Assembly: GCA_003996215.1 (NCBI GenBank)
Contig: QJPP01000279.1
Span: 558,001-622,000 of the forward strand
DNA: 64,000 nt
Reading direction: 5' to 3'
Origin: Jaltomata sinuosa
Taxonomy: Eukaryota; Streptophyta; Magnoliopsida; Solanales; Solanaceae
Under the pieces are notes generated by a model. It had not been told where the DNA came from. It was given only the letters and a program-made list of their open reading frames with translations, and made no database searches. The translations under genes and the position numbers were made by a program. Positions 33,036 to 44,606 of the stretch are shown piece after piece (within the stretch, counting starts at the first letter, position 1; every line of letters begins with the position of its first letter).

Positions 33036-34181
33036 TGTAATGACCGGATTCGTCGTTACGGGTAGACTTTTTGTGCCAAGTTTTGAGTCAGAATACTTCC
33101 GAATTTGGGAGTTAAAAATTCTGGGATAGGCTAGTCTCGGCCAATTTTGGAGCGAGGTATGATCTAGGACAATCCGGGTAAGGATTGGGTAACATGTCCT
33201 ATTTTGAGCTAGTTTTCCATTTATCTAAGACATAAAGAAGTCCAGGGGACTTTTCGTAATAGAATTCGAATAAGTAGAACTCCAGTATCGAGGTTGACGT
33301 AAAGGGGTAGTTTCGGAATGTCAGAAAAATGAGCGTGTTGTAAAATCGACCAATTTAGGGGACTTTACGACTTTTTGTCCTGTGTCAACCGCCATAGTGG
33401 TTGACACATCACTGTACCAACCTCCGCTATAGAAGAGAAATTACCACTATAGTGGAAGTCAATGTCGGTCAGCACCGCTATAGCAGATGGTCTACTACGA
33501 CAGTATCGCTATAGCGGAGCGTGGACCGCTATAGAAGAGCAAAGAGATCAAAAGACTCAAAATGAGTTTTATAATTTCATTCTCTCCCATTCAGCCCTAA
33601 AACAGACGAGGGTTACTCCAAGAACCCTCCTAGGCTGCTCCAAGGCTTAGGAGCCAAGGGGAGTGGAGATTCTGGCTAAAAGGATGCAAAATCATGGATT
33701 TCGAGCCTGTCATCCATTAGGAAAAGCCTCCACGGAGCCAAAAATTTCATTGTGCAGCTGCTTGGCATCCATGTAGGCTAGGTTTTCTTATCGAGTAGAT
33801 TGACCTGTTTACATTTTTATACTTATTGTATAATTGAAAAGGAGAATCCATGTTTAATCCCTCGGGCATGAAGTCTGGAGGAGAATTGCTGCGGTTGGAT
33901 TAGTTAATCTAGAATTGATTGAGCTGTGATAATTTGTTGTGAAATTTTGGCTTGTTATGATTAATTAGGTGTTGTGTGATGATAAAATCTGAGGACTAGG
34001 ATGTCGGGAAGGTTCGAGGAACCGGGAACTTGGATAATTAAACCAAGGGTTAAAAAGGGGATTCTCTGAAATGTTGTTATAAGAAACTAGAATATCGTTA
34101 TTGGTTGAATCACCAAGGTTAGGGGAGATCTCTCCCGATGTTGTATTTCGGTACTAGAAGGAGGGTCAAGATTGGATGTAC
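33036..34181 (+). repeat. Partial 5' LTR of gypsy E
   Basis: It matches 39393-40520 throughout with scattered differences. It is interrupted at GGATGTAC, where element C starts. It contains the CGCTATAG palindrome cluster (33410-33535) and a TTTATAAT TATA-like box at 33568. Confidence 0.85.
33410..33535. promoter_or_regulatory. CGCTATAGCG palindrome cluster, gypsy E 5' LTR
   Basis: There are repeated CGCTATAG half-sites, with a perfect CGCTATAGCG at 33507-33516, about 50 bp upstream of the TATA-like TTTATAAT. Equivalent clusters are at 39745-39885, 46435-46590 and 53885-54030. Confidence 0.5.
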
Positions 34182-34254
34182 TGTAATACCCCAGAACTTT
34201 CAAACCCAGACTTAGCTCAGAAAACCAGAAAGAATTTAAACTTTCCAATTGTTA

Positions 34255-34685
34255 GCAAAACCACGAGTCAATCCCACGAACCGTGGAACATTCCACGAGT
34301 CGTGGACTAAACTCGTGGAACCAAGATCAGAGAACTGCTCCTATGAAGGTCATCCTACTACCCAAGTCTACGACCCATAGAAGTTTCCACGGACCATAGA
34401 ACTCATCCATGGAATCTTCCCTGCTGATGACTCCCAGGATCCACGAGTGGGATCCACGACCCATGGAAGTTTCCACGAGTCATGAACTACACTCGTGGAA
34501 CCATTTTCCAGTAGCGCAGCCTAAGGGTCTCCAGGGCCCACGAGTGGGATCCACGACCCATGAAAGTTTTCACGAGTCATGAACCACACTCGTGGAACCC
34601 ATTCCAGTAGCTCAGATTTCCTACTCAGGAACCACGATAGGATTCAACGAGTCGTGAAACCCATCCGTGGAACCTGAGATGCGAA
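34255..34685. promoter_or_regulatory. CCACGA/TCGTGG palindrome cluster, element C LTR
   Basis: It is dense in CCACGAGTCGTGG-type inverted repeats, including TCCACGAGTCGTGGA at 34292-34306. It ends about 70 bp upstream of the decayed TATA box TGTAAATAG (about 34755). Confidence 0.5.
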
Positions 34686-36470
34686 TTTTCCAGTAGATTT
34701 TAAGTTAGTTTCTTAGGGGTATTTTAGACCTTTCCTTCTTAAATTAGCTCCAACTGTAAATAGTCTTAGGCTTATTTATTTAGGAAAACCCCCAAAACAA
34801 ATCAGTTTTTTCTCAAGTCAGTTCTCAAGCAAAACGGAGCGTTCTTCTCCAAATTTCCAGGCTTAGGGTTTTCTCCTCCAAAGCTTTAACTTCAGTTTCT
34901 TTTAGGGATTTTCATCCACTAGGTATGTGGGTATTCAGTAAAGGTTTAGTCCACCCTTATGCCCAAAAACTCTCAGTTTGTTTTACAGTTTTCCATAAAT
35001 TTAAGAACTAGGGTTCCTACCCAATTATGCAATTTATTCTAGAACTTAGTTCTCGTGATTCTCACATGATTTATATCTTGCTTTATAGGAATTGCAATAT
35101 GTTTTAATGATTTGCATGAGTTTTCACCATGGCCTGAGAAAACAAGAAATTAGTCCTAAATTGTAGGATTTTTCTAAAAGTCTTATATTCTGTCAAATTT
35201 CAACCTAGATTGTTAGTATGAGTTTTAAAAGCAGAATTTAGCCAGCTTTAAGTCCACTACAACATTTTAGAAAATTAGTGATTTCAGACCATTTTAGTCC
35301 TGTCTCAGAAGATTCGGGACTTCAGTTTTAATGAGCTATTAGTCTTCAGTTTGGGAGTAGTGTTTAGCACCAAGTTGGACTAGGGTTTAGCGTACCCTTA
35401 AGGTCCTAGAACTACATGCCAATATAGGTTTATAAGTCCCTTCCATTGGGCATCAGATTTAGTGATCACACCATAGCCATGCCTTTATACCCTGGCAAGG
35501 TATATTGGGTCCTCTCGATGGGGCGTATACATCGGATTCCATGTTTAGCTCACGTGGTTTATATCAGTTAATAGACTCTCCCACAGTATTATTTACAGTA
35601 AGGTACCTTGGACCCACAACTTATATTTATTCTCACCATGTTTTCAGTTTACTCTTGCATTTTCATTTATTTATGCGTGCTTATATTTTGGGCCTATGTA
35701 CTGCAGTTCAATTTAGTTTATAACATTTCAGTATGTTCAACATATTTATATTTTAGTCATCCTTGCAAATCCCTTATACTCAGTATGTTCAAAGTACTGA
35801 TGCATACTCTATGTGATGCATCCTATCATGATGCAGATTCAAGTTCTCAGCTTCAGCCTCGCGATTAGCTCACCCCGGTGCCATATCATCGACAACCAGT
35901 GGTGAGTCCTCATCATCCGAGGACATATCTTTTATATGATTTTTGAGTAGTCAGTTTGTCTTTACTTTCAGTATTTGGAGTTAGCTGGAGGCTTGTCCCA
36001 GCAGCTCATCAGTATTAGAGGCTTTCAGACATAGAGTCAGACTTTGGCTTGTGTAGTTCCCTTGATTTTCAGACAGACTATTATTTCACATATCTTTAGA
36101 ACTTATTATCTTCTTTTGTTATGTCTTATTCAATATGCTTCTATTCGTTTAGAATTATATACAATATGCTTGTGATAGCTAGTTTCAGGGTTAGCTTGGG
36201 GTTACTTGTGACCCTAGGTCCTGTGTTACGTCCAGGGGATAGCCTCGGGGCATGAAAAACTTGGTATCAGAGTATCAGGTTCAAGAGTCCTAGGGTGTCT
36301 AAAAGCCGCACTAAGTAGAGTCTCTTTCATGGGTGTGAAGCGCGCCACACTTATGAGGGAGAGGCTATGAGATGTTCTAAGAAGAACTTCACTTCTTTCA
36401 TTATCTTTATCATGCGATGAAGTGTAGTTCAGTTTCTCCTCTCTAATCTGTTCGTTATGAGTTTCAGATC

Positions 36471-37104
36471 ATACCTCCTTGCAGAGCTAACGCCCGCAAC
36501 GCTAACGCTATTCCTCCATCCCCGGACCATGAGGTTATGAATGCAGAGTTTTGTAATACAATCCAGTTGTTGGCGCAAATTGTAGCCAATCAAGCTAATC
36601 AACAGGACTCAGTTCCTGCCAACCAAAATAGTGGATCAGCTACAACCAGGGTTTGAGATTTTGTCCGCATGAATTTGCTAGAGTTTCTAGGGTTAAGGGT
36701 TGGTGAAGACCCACAAATTTTCATTGATGAGATCAAAAATATTTTGAGGTGATGCAACTGACTGGTGCTGATAGTGTGGAGTTAGCATCCTATCAACTCA
36801 AGGATGTGGGTCATATCTGGTTCACGCAGTGGAAGGACAATAGGGGTGTGAATGCAGCTCCTGTGATATGGGACTGCTTTACTAAAGCTTTTCTGGACAG
36901 GTTCTTTCCGAGAGAATTGAGGGAGGATAAGGCCCAGGAGTTCATGAATTTGAGGCAGGTTTCAATGTCTGGCTAATAATATGGGTTGAAATTTACTCAT
37001 CTTTCCAGGTAAGCCCCACAGATAGTGGCCAATCCGAGGGCTCAAATTAGCATGTTCTTGTTTGCAGTATCTGATTAGGTGAAGACAGAGTGCAGGAATG
37101 CTAT
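36471..37104 (+). pseudogene. gag fragment of element C
   Basis: It is homologous to the gypsy B gag, but the start codon is ATA at 36471-36473 instead of ATG. The same TGA follows ATTRV as in B. A frameshift precedes the open stretch 36749-36973 (VELASYQLKDVGHIWFTQWK...). Another stop occurs at 36974, and the gene ends at the TECRNA codons where element D starts. Confidence 0.8.
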
Positions 37105-39330
37105 TGTAACACCCCGAAAATGTATCCAGGTATATTTAGGAAGCTATGAAGCATTCTAGGTAACATCTCTCTTCTTTCATTTCTTTTCGTGCGGTTCATT
37201 CACTTGTTTGTATGGGTTGAGTCCAATTGGTATCTCTCGATTCCAATTGGTATCTCATGATTCCAATTGGTATCTCAATGAAGTAAAGGATGTCATTGGA
37301 CTCCGGTTGCGATAAGAAAATCAAGGAAAATTGGAACCGAGAAGGTTCCAATTGGTATCTGGCCTGGGAGACTATGTAAAGGATGGACGAATGGGCTAAC
37401 GGTCATTCGAGAAGCAAATAAAAGGTAATGAAACTGATTTGATAGAGTGTCGAAGCTTGAGACTTGAGATTGTGCTTATGTGTATTGATGTTGTTTGAAT
37501 GACTGCAAATGTGTGGTGCGCAATTGTTTGATGGTGCTGTGGCTTGAAACTTGAACCTATGTGTATTTTACTACTTTTATGACTACAGTCACGTGGGGTG
37601 AAATTGCTTGCCTTGTGGTGAGTATTTTTGTCCAGGAGGAGTCATAACTTGAATTTGCGTGCTTTGGTTGGTAATGACTTTCTATCCGTACTTAAATGGA
37701 TCAGTAAAGTGGTATTACAATTCAGAAATGGACTTGCCATTGGTAAAAAATGGTAAGGGAACAAGGCTTATGACTGTAGGGAAACTCCAATTTTAGGACA
37801 GTCGGGATTGGTTGGGAACCATGGGGAAAAAGGGCTATTATTGCTTGATAGCAGGAATTGCGGTAAGAAAATTTTGTGGTAACTTATCATTGTGACTTAA
37901 GGAAATTTATTCTGACTTTAAAGTTTGTGATTTGCTTTAGTGATAAATTGCAGTGTGCCTTAATTGGAATGGTTTGTATTACTTTCGGGTATAGACTTAC
38001 CGTTGGTATAGATTGTAAGAGAACAAAAAAAGGTTTAATGACTGTGGGGAAGCTCCGATTTTGGGACAGTCAGGATTGGTTGGAAATCATAGAAAGGAAA
38101 AAGTGGGACTAGTAGTGTACGATAGCGGGAATGTGTTATTGTACGCGGTTCTGGTGTGTTTTGTGTCTGATTTTACTATAATGGGGTGCTAAATTCTCAA
38201 CTATGCATAGTCGAGGTTGGTCTTGAGGTTATGTTTTAAGACCGTAACGCGTTTTTGGTGTTAGCATTGAGAACAAGAAAGGGAAATGAGAGAATTCTTC
38301 AGCGAGTGGTAAATTCTCTGGGCCACTACTTTTGGGGGTTGCCATAGCGATGTGCAAGTCTCCATAGCGGGATAGGCAGGGCATAATCCCTGTTCTGTTT
38401 TTCTCCTATTTTGTCTTTCATTCTTGGGTCATTTTAAATCATTATTTGAGCTGCGGGCTATTGCAGGAATTATTTAGCATCCATGCGCCATAAGAGGAAA
38501 GGGTAGGTATGATAGCCCGGGGTATTGGTGAAATTTTGATTTACCACTGGTGGGAATAGTAACCCATGCAGAGTTTGTCAAGATGACCTATAATTGACTG
38601 AGTAGTGTTGGACACTGCTCATAAGCTTATGTTATGAGGGTGATTATTGGCTGGTTTTATTATTGATGATCCTTAGTGGCAGGGTCGGCCAAGAGAGTGG
38701 GGTTATTAAATAAATCCTTTAACATTGTTATTCCTTCTGTTGGTCATGATAATACCAGTATTACTGCTCATTGGATAGTGGGGGTGTGCTCACTATTGCA
38801 TTGGTTAGGGTGTAAGTGCCCGAGTAGAATTCCCCCTAAGACGAAAGTTGGCAAAAATCTCAAGCTAGGATGGGTTCCAATGGACTTTTTATTGTTGTGT
38901 GGTTTAGAGATACGTGGTGTCTCGGTGCATAGTTTTGATAGGAGTAAGGTGATACTATGATATTTGAGGGGCATAGTATCCCGTAGGAAGCTTACGGAAT
39001 GGAGTTCGGGTTAGGAGAACTCCAGGTATAGCGGGAAAGGGGTCGCCATTGTGGGATCTAGTCCCCTTGGCATGGAAAAATTGTTTTTTTGTTCGTTAGT
39101 TGAGTTTCTTTTGCTATGGTGTTTCTATGAGGCCCCGGATTTCTTGGGAACTTGGGGAGGGGTAATCTAGTTAGCCTTGTGTAGCTCAAAGGAAGGAATT
39201 CCTTGATAGAGCGGGAATGAGTTGAATTTTGATTAAGTTGGGTACACCAAGGGATTGGAAAGTTTTGGTGGTTTGCGTAAGGTTATATTTAAGCTGTCAA
39301 GGTAGAGCATTAAGGTTCAGGGGGCGGGCT
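37105..39330 (+). mobile_element. LTR-like segment D, unclassified
   Basis: It starts TGTAACACCCCG, a typical LTR opening, immediately after the truncated gag of C. It has four TTCCAATTGGTATCT repeats near 37225-37360 and an imperfect direct duplication with about 268 bp spacing (37620-37870 against 37888-38135). No convincing protein is seen; the open frames are short and motif-free. The right boundary with element E internal DNA is approximate. Confidence 0.4.
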
Positions 39331-39392
39331 CCTTCTTCTCTTTTTGCCTTAGAGATTGTTCGGGGTTGAACGATGGGTAAATTAGTATCTAT
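39331..39392 (+). other. 3' internal end of gypsy E
   Basis: GATGGGTAAATTAGTATCTA directly before the 3' LTR matches the equivalent stretch next to the 3' LTR of element A (GATGGGTAAATACGTATTTG on the minus strand). It is the pre-LTR region of this family. Confidence 0.6.
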
Positions 39393-42300
39393 TGTAATGA
39401 TCGTGTTTGTCGTTATGGGTAGACTTTTTGTGCCATGTTTTGAGTCAGAAAACTTTCGGATTTGGGAGTTGAAAATTTTGGGCTAGGCTAGTCTCGGCCA
39501 ATTTTTGAGCGAGGTATGGTCTAGGACAATCCGGGTAAGGATTAGGTAACGTGTACTGTTTTGAGCTAGTTTTCCATTTAGCTAAAACATAAAGGAGTCC
39601 GGGGGACTTTTCAGAATCGAATTTGGGTAAGTAGAACTCCCAGTATCGAGGTTGATGTGAAGGGGTTGTTCTAGAATGTCAGGAAAATAAGTGTAGTAAA
39701 ATGGACCAATTTGGGGGACTTTATGACTTTCTGTCATGTGGCGGTTGACACATCTCTATAGTGACCTCCACTATAGTAGAAAAATTACTGCTATAGCAAA
39801 AGTCAATGTCGGTTAGCACTGCTATAACAGATGGTTCCACTACGGCTGTACCGCTATAGTGGAGCGTGAACCGCTATAGCAGAGCAACGGGATCAGAAAA
39901 CTCAAAACGGGTTTTATAATTTCATTCTCTCCCATTCAGCCCCAAAACAAATGAGGGTTACTCCAAGAACCTTCTTAGTCTGCTCCAAGGCTTGGGAGCC
40001 ATGGGGAGGGGAAATTCTGGCTAAAAGGATGCGAAATGATGGATTTCGATCTTGTCATCCATCAGGAAATGCCTCCATGGAACTAGAAATTTCATTGTGC
40101 AGCTGCTTGACATCCAGGTAGGCTAGGTTTTCTTATCGAGTAGATTGACCTATTTACATTTTTATACTTATTGTATAATTGAAAAGGAAAATCCATGTTT
40201 AGGCCCTCTAGCATGAAGTATGGAGGAGAATTGTTGTGGTTGGATTAGTTAATCTAGAATTTATTGAGTTGTGATAATTTCTTGTGACATTTCGGGTTTT
40301 TATGATTAATTGGGTGTTGTGTGATAATAAAATTTGAGGACTAAGGTATCGGGAAGATCGGGGAACCGGGAACTTGGATAATTAAACCATGGGTTAAAGA
40401 GAGGATTCTCTGAAATGTTGTTATAAGAAACTAGAATATCATAATTGGTTACCAAGGTTAGGGGAGGTCTCTCCCCATGTTGTATTTCGATACTAGAAGG
40501 AGGGTCCGGATTGGATGTACCTACTAGTATGTGTTAAGGGGTGAATTGGGGTTAGTCTTTGGACAAGATTTCAAGGTTAAGTTATTGTACCCGGAATAAA
40601 AGTAGGTGATAGTTATTTATTTCTAATATGCATTATGTGTTCATGTACTATTTTGTAGTGGTTTATGAGTTGCATGTTTAGAGAATGTTTTGTGAATGTC
40701 TAGTTATCCGGTAATCAGTCTTGTGAAATGAACTGCTTTTGTTTGCTTGTTGGTTTTACAAGTATGCGTGTTCATTGGTTGTGATTGATTGGAATTGTTT
40801 GACATTCGGTTGACTCGGGTACCATGCCTGGTACATGTTACTATTTGGTTGGCTTGGGTACCACGCCTGATACAGAGTACTATTTGGTTGGCTCGGGTAC
40901 CACGCCTGGTATGGGATTGTTTATTATTTTGGTGGTATTTCTTTTGATGGTTCCATGAGTGGACCGGGTTGAGTGTTAAATTTGTGATTGATTACATTGG
41001 TCCTTGAGAGGCCGGGTTGTTACACTTAAATGTGGGGGATGGTCTTGGGATAGACTTTGGATCGCATGTAAACACTTAGGTGTTGGTCTAGGGATCCTTG
41101 ATTGGTCCGGGTAATGAAAAAGGGTAAATATTATGTTTATTATTGTTGTTAAATAATTGTTGAACCTGTTCCTTGTGGTTGATAAGTAAAAAGGTAGACT
41201 GAGAGTCTGGAGTTGTACTACTGGCTGTTATTATATGTTGCACTGCTTTACTCAGTGCGGGTGTACTTATTGTTCTTTATATGTTGGGTTCCTCAGAGGG
41301 CCGGGAGTTATTATCATTTGGCGTATAGTTGGTCCTTGAAGGGCCGGGTTAGTGTGCTCAAGTGACAAGGAGGTTCTTCTGTGAACCGAGGCCGTATGTT
41401 ATGGGCATAGATGATGTACTAGGGATCCTTGCTTGGTTCAGGTTATGTATAAAGGATGTATGTTGGTTGTCACTAAGAATTGTCAATGTAGGCTAGACTT
41501 GCTACGTGCGGTTGATAAGCTAAGGAGGAGACTTGTGGTCTGGTTATAATATTGGCTGTTGTTACTTATCGAGTATTACCCTAGGAGTTATTGGGGCATT
41601 TTGTACTAGTAGGTGGTGGTCCAATGTGTGCGGTCTATGTCACTAAGTAGTGGGGTTTACTTCGGGTTATCGAGTCATAGTGATTGACTTGGGTAAGAAA
41701 ATGATAGTCCGGGTATGGACATAGATATTGGCAATGGTTAAGTGTCACTTGGAAAGTCTAGGTGATAAGTGTGACTTGGGAAGTCTAGGTGACAAGGTGA
41801 CTTGGGAAGTATAGGTGTCAAGGTGGCTTGAGAAGTCTAGGTGTCAAGGTGACTTGGGGAGTCTAAGGGATAGGCAGACTTGGGTTGACATTGGGTTTTG
41901 GTAAGGTGAATGTTGAAGGGTTGAGTATTGTAATTAATTGTGCATTTTCTTGATTTTTTTATATGATGGTATGAGTGAATTCGGATCGTCCGATGATGCC
42001 TACCAGGACGTGTGTTTGTACTGATTCTCCTCTTGTTGTACCTTTTTGGGTATAGTCCTGTTGCAGGGTTGGTGATGTTTCATAGGTACATGACGATGTT
42101 GATCTGCAGCAGCTCCTACTCATTTCTTCTATGGTGGAAGTTGTGTCCTCTTTTATTTTGGTATCACTCTTGTAGTAGCTCTTGTACCGGCTTAGAGTAG
42201 GTTCTGGAGAGGCCAATTTTCAAATTGTAATAGTTTATTCTTTAAATATTTTAAAGGATGTTTCTTGTATTTCAAAAATATTTATTTCATGGTTTTACTT

Positions 42301-42397
42301 CTTTTTTAGCATTTCCTGTTGGTTCGGGTGGCAAGGGTTCTCCTATCTAGGTGGATTAGAGTAGGTGCCCGCATGGACCGATAGTTCGGTCGTGACA
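39393..42397 (+). repeat. 3' LTR of gypsy E
   Basis: A 3.0-kb LTR, TGTAATGATCG...GGTCGTGACA. It contains the CGCTATAG cluster (39745-39885), a TATA-like TTTTATAATTT (about 39912), three hairpin repeats with GGTACCACGCCTGGTA (40803-40915), and near 41750-41870 a five-fold repeat of GTGACTTGGGAAGTCTAGGT-like units. Confidence 0.82.
41745..41885. repeat. Short tandem repeat in the gypsy E 3' LTR
   Basis: Five imperfect units of about 26-30 bp, each with ACTTGG(G/A)AAGTCTAGGTG(T/A)CAAGGTG. They lie near the LTR end. Confidence 0.8.
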
Positions 42398-42406
42398 TAT
42401 ATGATT

Positions 42407-43345
42407 TCGTATCGTGAGTATTACTATTACAAAATTCAAATAAGAGAGGATGACAAAAATAGAACACTAAATTGTGAAAGATTACTTCAATAATTTATAG
42501 TAGATATGTTTATAAAGCTTGGAACACAGAGATTGGATTTTTTTACCTTTAATCAAGGCTTGTTTTGAATTGATATGTTACAAGACATTATTAATTTTTT
42601 GAGACTTGATGAAACAGAGGCTTCCAAAATTGAAAAAAAAAAATCTTCTTTCCTGTTAGTTTCATAGATGGACCTAAGGATATGCGTTGCCGATATATGG
42701 ATGCTATAGTCTTGATATAACATTTTAAAAAATATAATCTCTTTTTGAATATGACATGTAATCCATCTTGGTCAGAAATAAAATAACATATAATATCAAT
42801 CGATGAAACATAAAATAGACCTGATTTAGTATCACGCGTATTTAGAGCCAAGGTAAAAGAACTAAAAATGAATATTTTAAAAAAATATATCTTTGAAAAA
42901 GTTGTGACTTTTATGTACACTATAAAATTTTAAAAACGTGATCTTCTACATGCTTATTTTCTTATCATACTTACTGTTGAATATAAATTTTTGATACTTA
43001 AATCGTATGATAAATTTGTTTGTGCGAATTACCTGATTCTAGTGACCACTATCTTTATTTGTGTGTCCTTCAACATATGATGCATGGTCCATGTGGTGAT
43101 ATAAATTCTACAAATTCATATATGGAATAAAAAAGATTTTTGTAAATTTCAATATCCAAAACAGTTCATTGAACAAACATCAAAATGTAAGAATTCACTT
43201 TACAGGAGACGCAACACATAAAAAGCTGTATATATGAGAAAATATCTTATGGACAATTCGTGGGTTGTTCCATACAACCCATACTTGCTTTGTAAGTTTG
43301 ATTGTCATATAAATATTGAAGTTTGTTCTATTATTTAATATATTA
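42407..43345 (+). pseudogene. Helitron Rep (HUH endonuclease) domain
   Basis: Immediately after gypsy E the frame reads MISYREYYYYKIQIRED, the usual start of the Rep region. It continues with SFIDGPKDMRCRYMDA, MTCNPSWSEIK, RPDLVSRVFRAKVKELK, then KRDLLHAYFLI. The latter is the HUH metal-binding motif, but the second His is Tyr (TAT at 42955-42957). HMMHGPCGD and VVPYNPYLLCKFDCHI follow in other phases. Stops and frameshifts are frequent. The catalytic Tyr region expected further on is missing because the text jumps to the helicase near 43345. Confidence 0.82.
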
Positions 43346-44606
43346 TTAGTATATTATAGTCCTACTAAATCAAAAGAATTATGGAAAATATTTGAAAATT
43401 CACTATCTGAAGACTTCAAAAGTTTCTCCAATACTGAATCAAAAAATATTTGGTATATGATTTTAAGTCATATCAATGATATTTTACACTTTATGGGATA
43501 TGATATAAATGAGTATAAGCTTGTCTTAGAGAATATTAGATCTTATCAAATTGCAAAAGATGCAAAGAGACTTGCTCTTACCAAAGAGATTAAATGTTGA
43601 ACAACTTTTATCATACAAAATAATTATTGGTAAAATATCTTCTAACAAGCCAGGAGCTTTCTTCATTGATGGTCCCGGAAAAACAGGTAAAACTTTATTA
43701 TATCATGTATTATTAGCAACTATTCGATCTCAAGGATTCATAGCTTTAGCAACTGCAACTTCTGATGTAGCGGCTTCTGTTCTTTTTGGAGGATGGACTG
43801 CTCATTCATGTTTTAAAATGCCTATCAATATAGATGATAATTTTTGTTGTAATATTAGTAAACAAAGTTTACTTGCATGTTTGATTCAAGATGAAAAATT
43901 AATTTTATGGGATGAGGCGTTGATGGCAAAAAAAAGAACATGATTGAAGCTCTTGATGTAGTTTTGAGAGATATTATGGATGTCAACACACTTTTTGGTG
44001 GTAAAGTAATTGTATTTGGCAGTGACTTTAGACAGACTCTTTCAGTTGTTCGAAATGAAAATAATGAAAGATTTTATTCATGAAAGCTTGTTATATTCTA
44101 ACATTTGGAATGAGCTTGAGAAATTACATTTATTTGAAAATATGCGTGCAAGTCTTTTGTGAATATATGCTTAGAATTAGAAACGAAAAAAAAAACACCT
44201 AACTGCAAAAATAAAATTGAGATTCCTGATTCTCTTATTATTATTTTTACAACTGAAGAATAATTCTTAGATGCATTAATTAACATAACATATCCTGATT
44301 TGTATTCATTTTCTCTAATTCATTTGTCATACCTTCTAATGTCATTTTAACAATGAAGAATGATTTTATAAATCGAATAAATAATATGTTTATTACAAAA
44401 TTTTCAGAAAGGGCTAGAACATATGTCGCATTTGATGAAACTGTTGAACCAAATGTTCAAAGCCAATTTGAAGATTTCTTACATACTTTAGATCCTCCTG
44501 ATTTACCTCCTTGTAAGTTAACTTTAAAGAAGAATTATCTAGTTATATTGTTACAAAATTTGAACCCTTGTGAAGGTTTATGTAATGGCACACTATTAAC
44601 ATTTTG
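43346..44606 (+). pseudogene. Helitron Pif1-type helicase, N-terminal and central part
   Basis: It starts with SKELWKIFENSLSEDF and continues with FFIDGPGKTGKTLLY (Walker A, 43671-43694), AASVLFGGWTAHSCFKMPI and LILWDEALMAKK (Walker B). A frameshift near 43937 leads to ALDVVLRDIMD, FGGKVIVFGSDFRQ, and after further breaks DFINRINNMFITKF, VAFDE and PCEGLCNGTLLTF. There gypsy A interrupts it at 44607. Motif order is that of SF1B Pif1 helicases fused to Rep in plant Helitrons. Confidence 0.88.

Larger units (their letters stand above)
34182..37104 (+). mobile_element. Gypsy element C (relative of B), truncated
   Basis: It has a 5' LTR (34182-36257, TGTAATACCCC...CATGAAA), primer-binding site TGGTATCAGAG (36262-36272) and the start of gag. 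It inserted into the 5' LTR of element E after GGATGTAC. It stops inside gag at 37104, where element D begins. No 3' end is present. Confidence 0.8.
33036..42397 (+). mobile_element. Gypsy element E, internally deleted, with nested elements
   Basis: It starts TGTAATGACCGG and ends GGTCGTGACA. Flanks GATAT (33031-33035) and TATAT (42398-42402) fit a target duplication with one mutation, and the Helitron frame resumes right after. Only a partial 5' LTR (33036-34181), a short 3' internal stretch and a full 3' LTR (39393-42397) remain. Elements C and D fill the gap. It belongs to the same broad LTR family as element A but is in the opposite orientation. Confidence 0.78.

Noticed and set aside
37225..37360. 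Possible CRISPR-like array (TTCCAATTGGTATCT repeats)
   Set aside because: Only four short units with irregular spacing, no cas genes, eukaryotic context.
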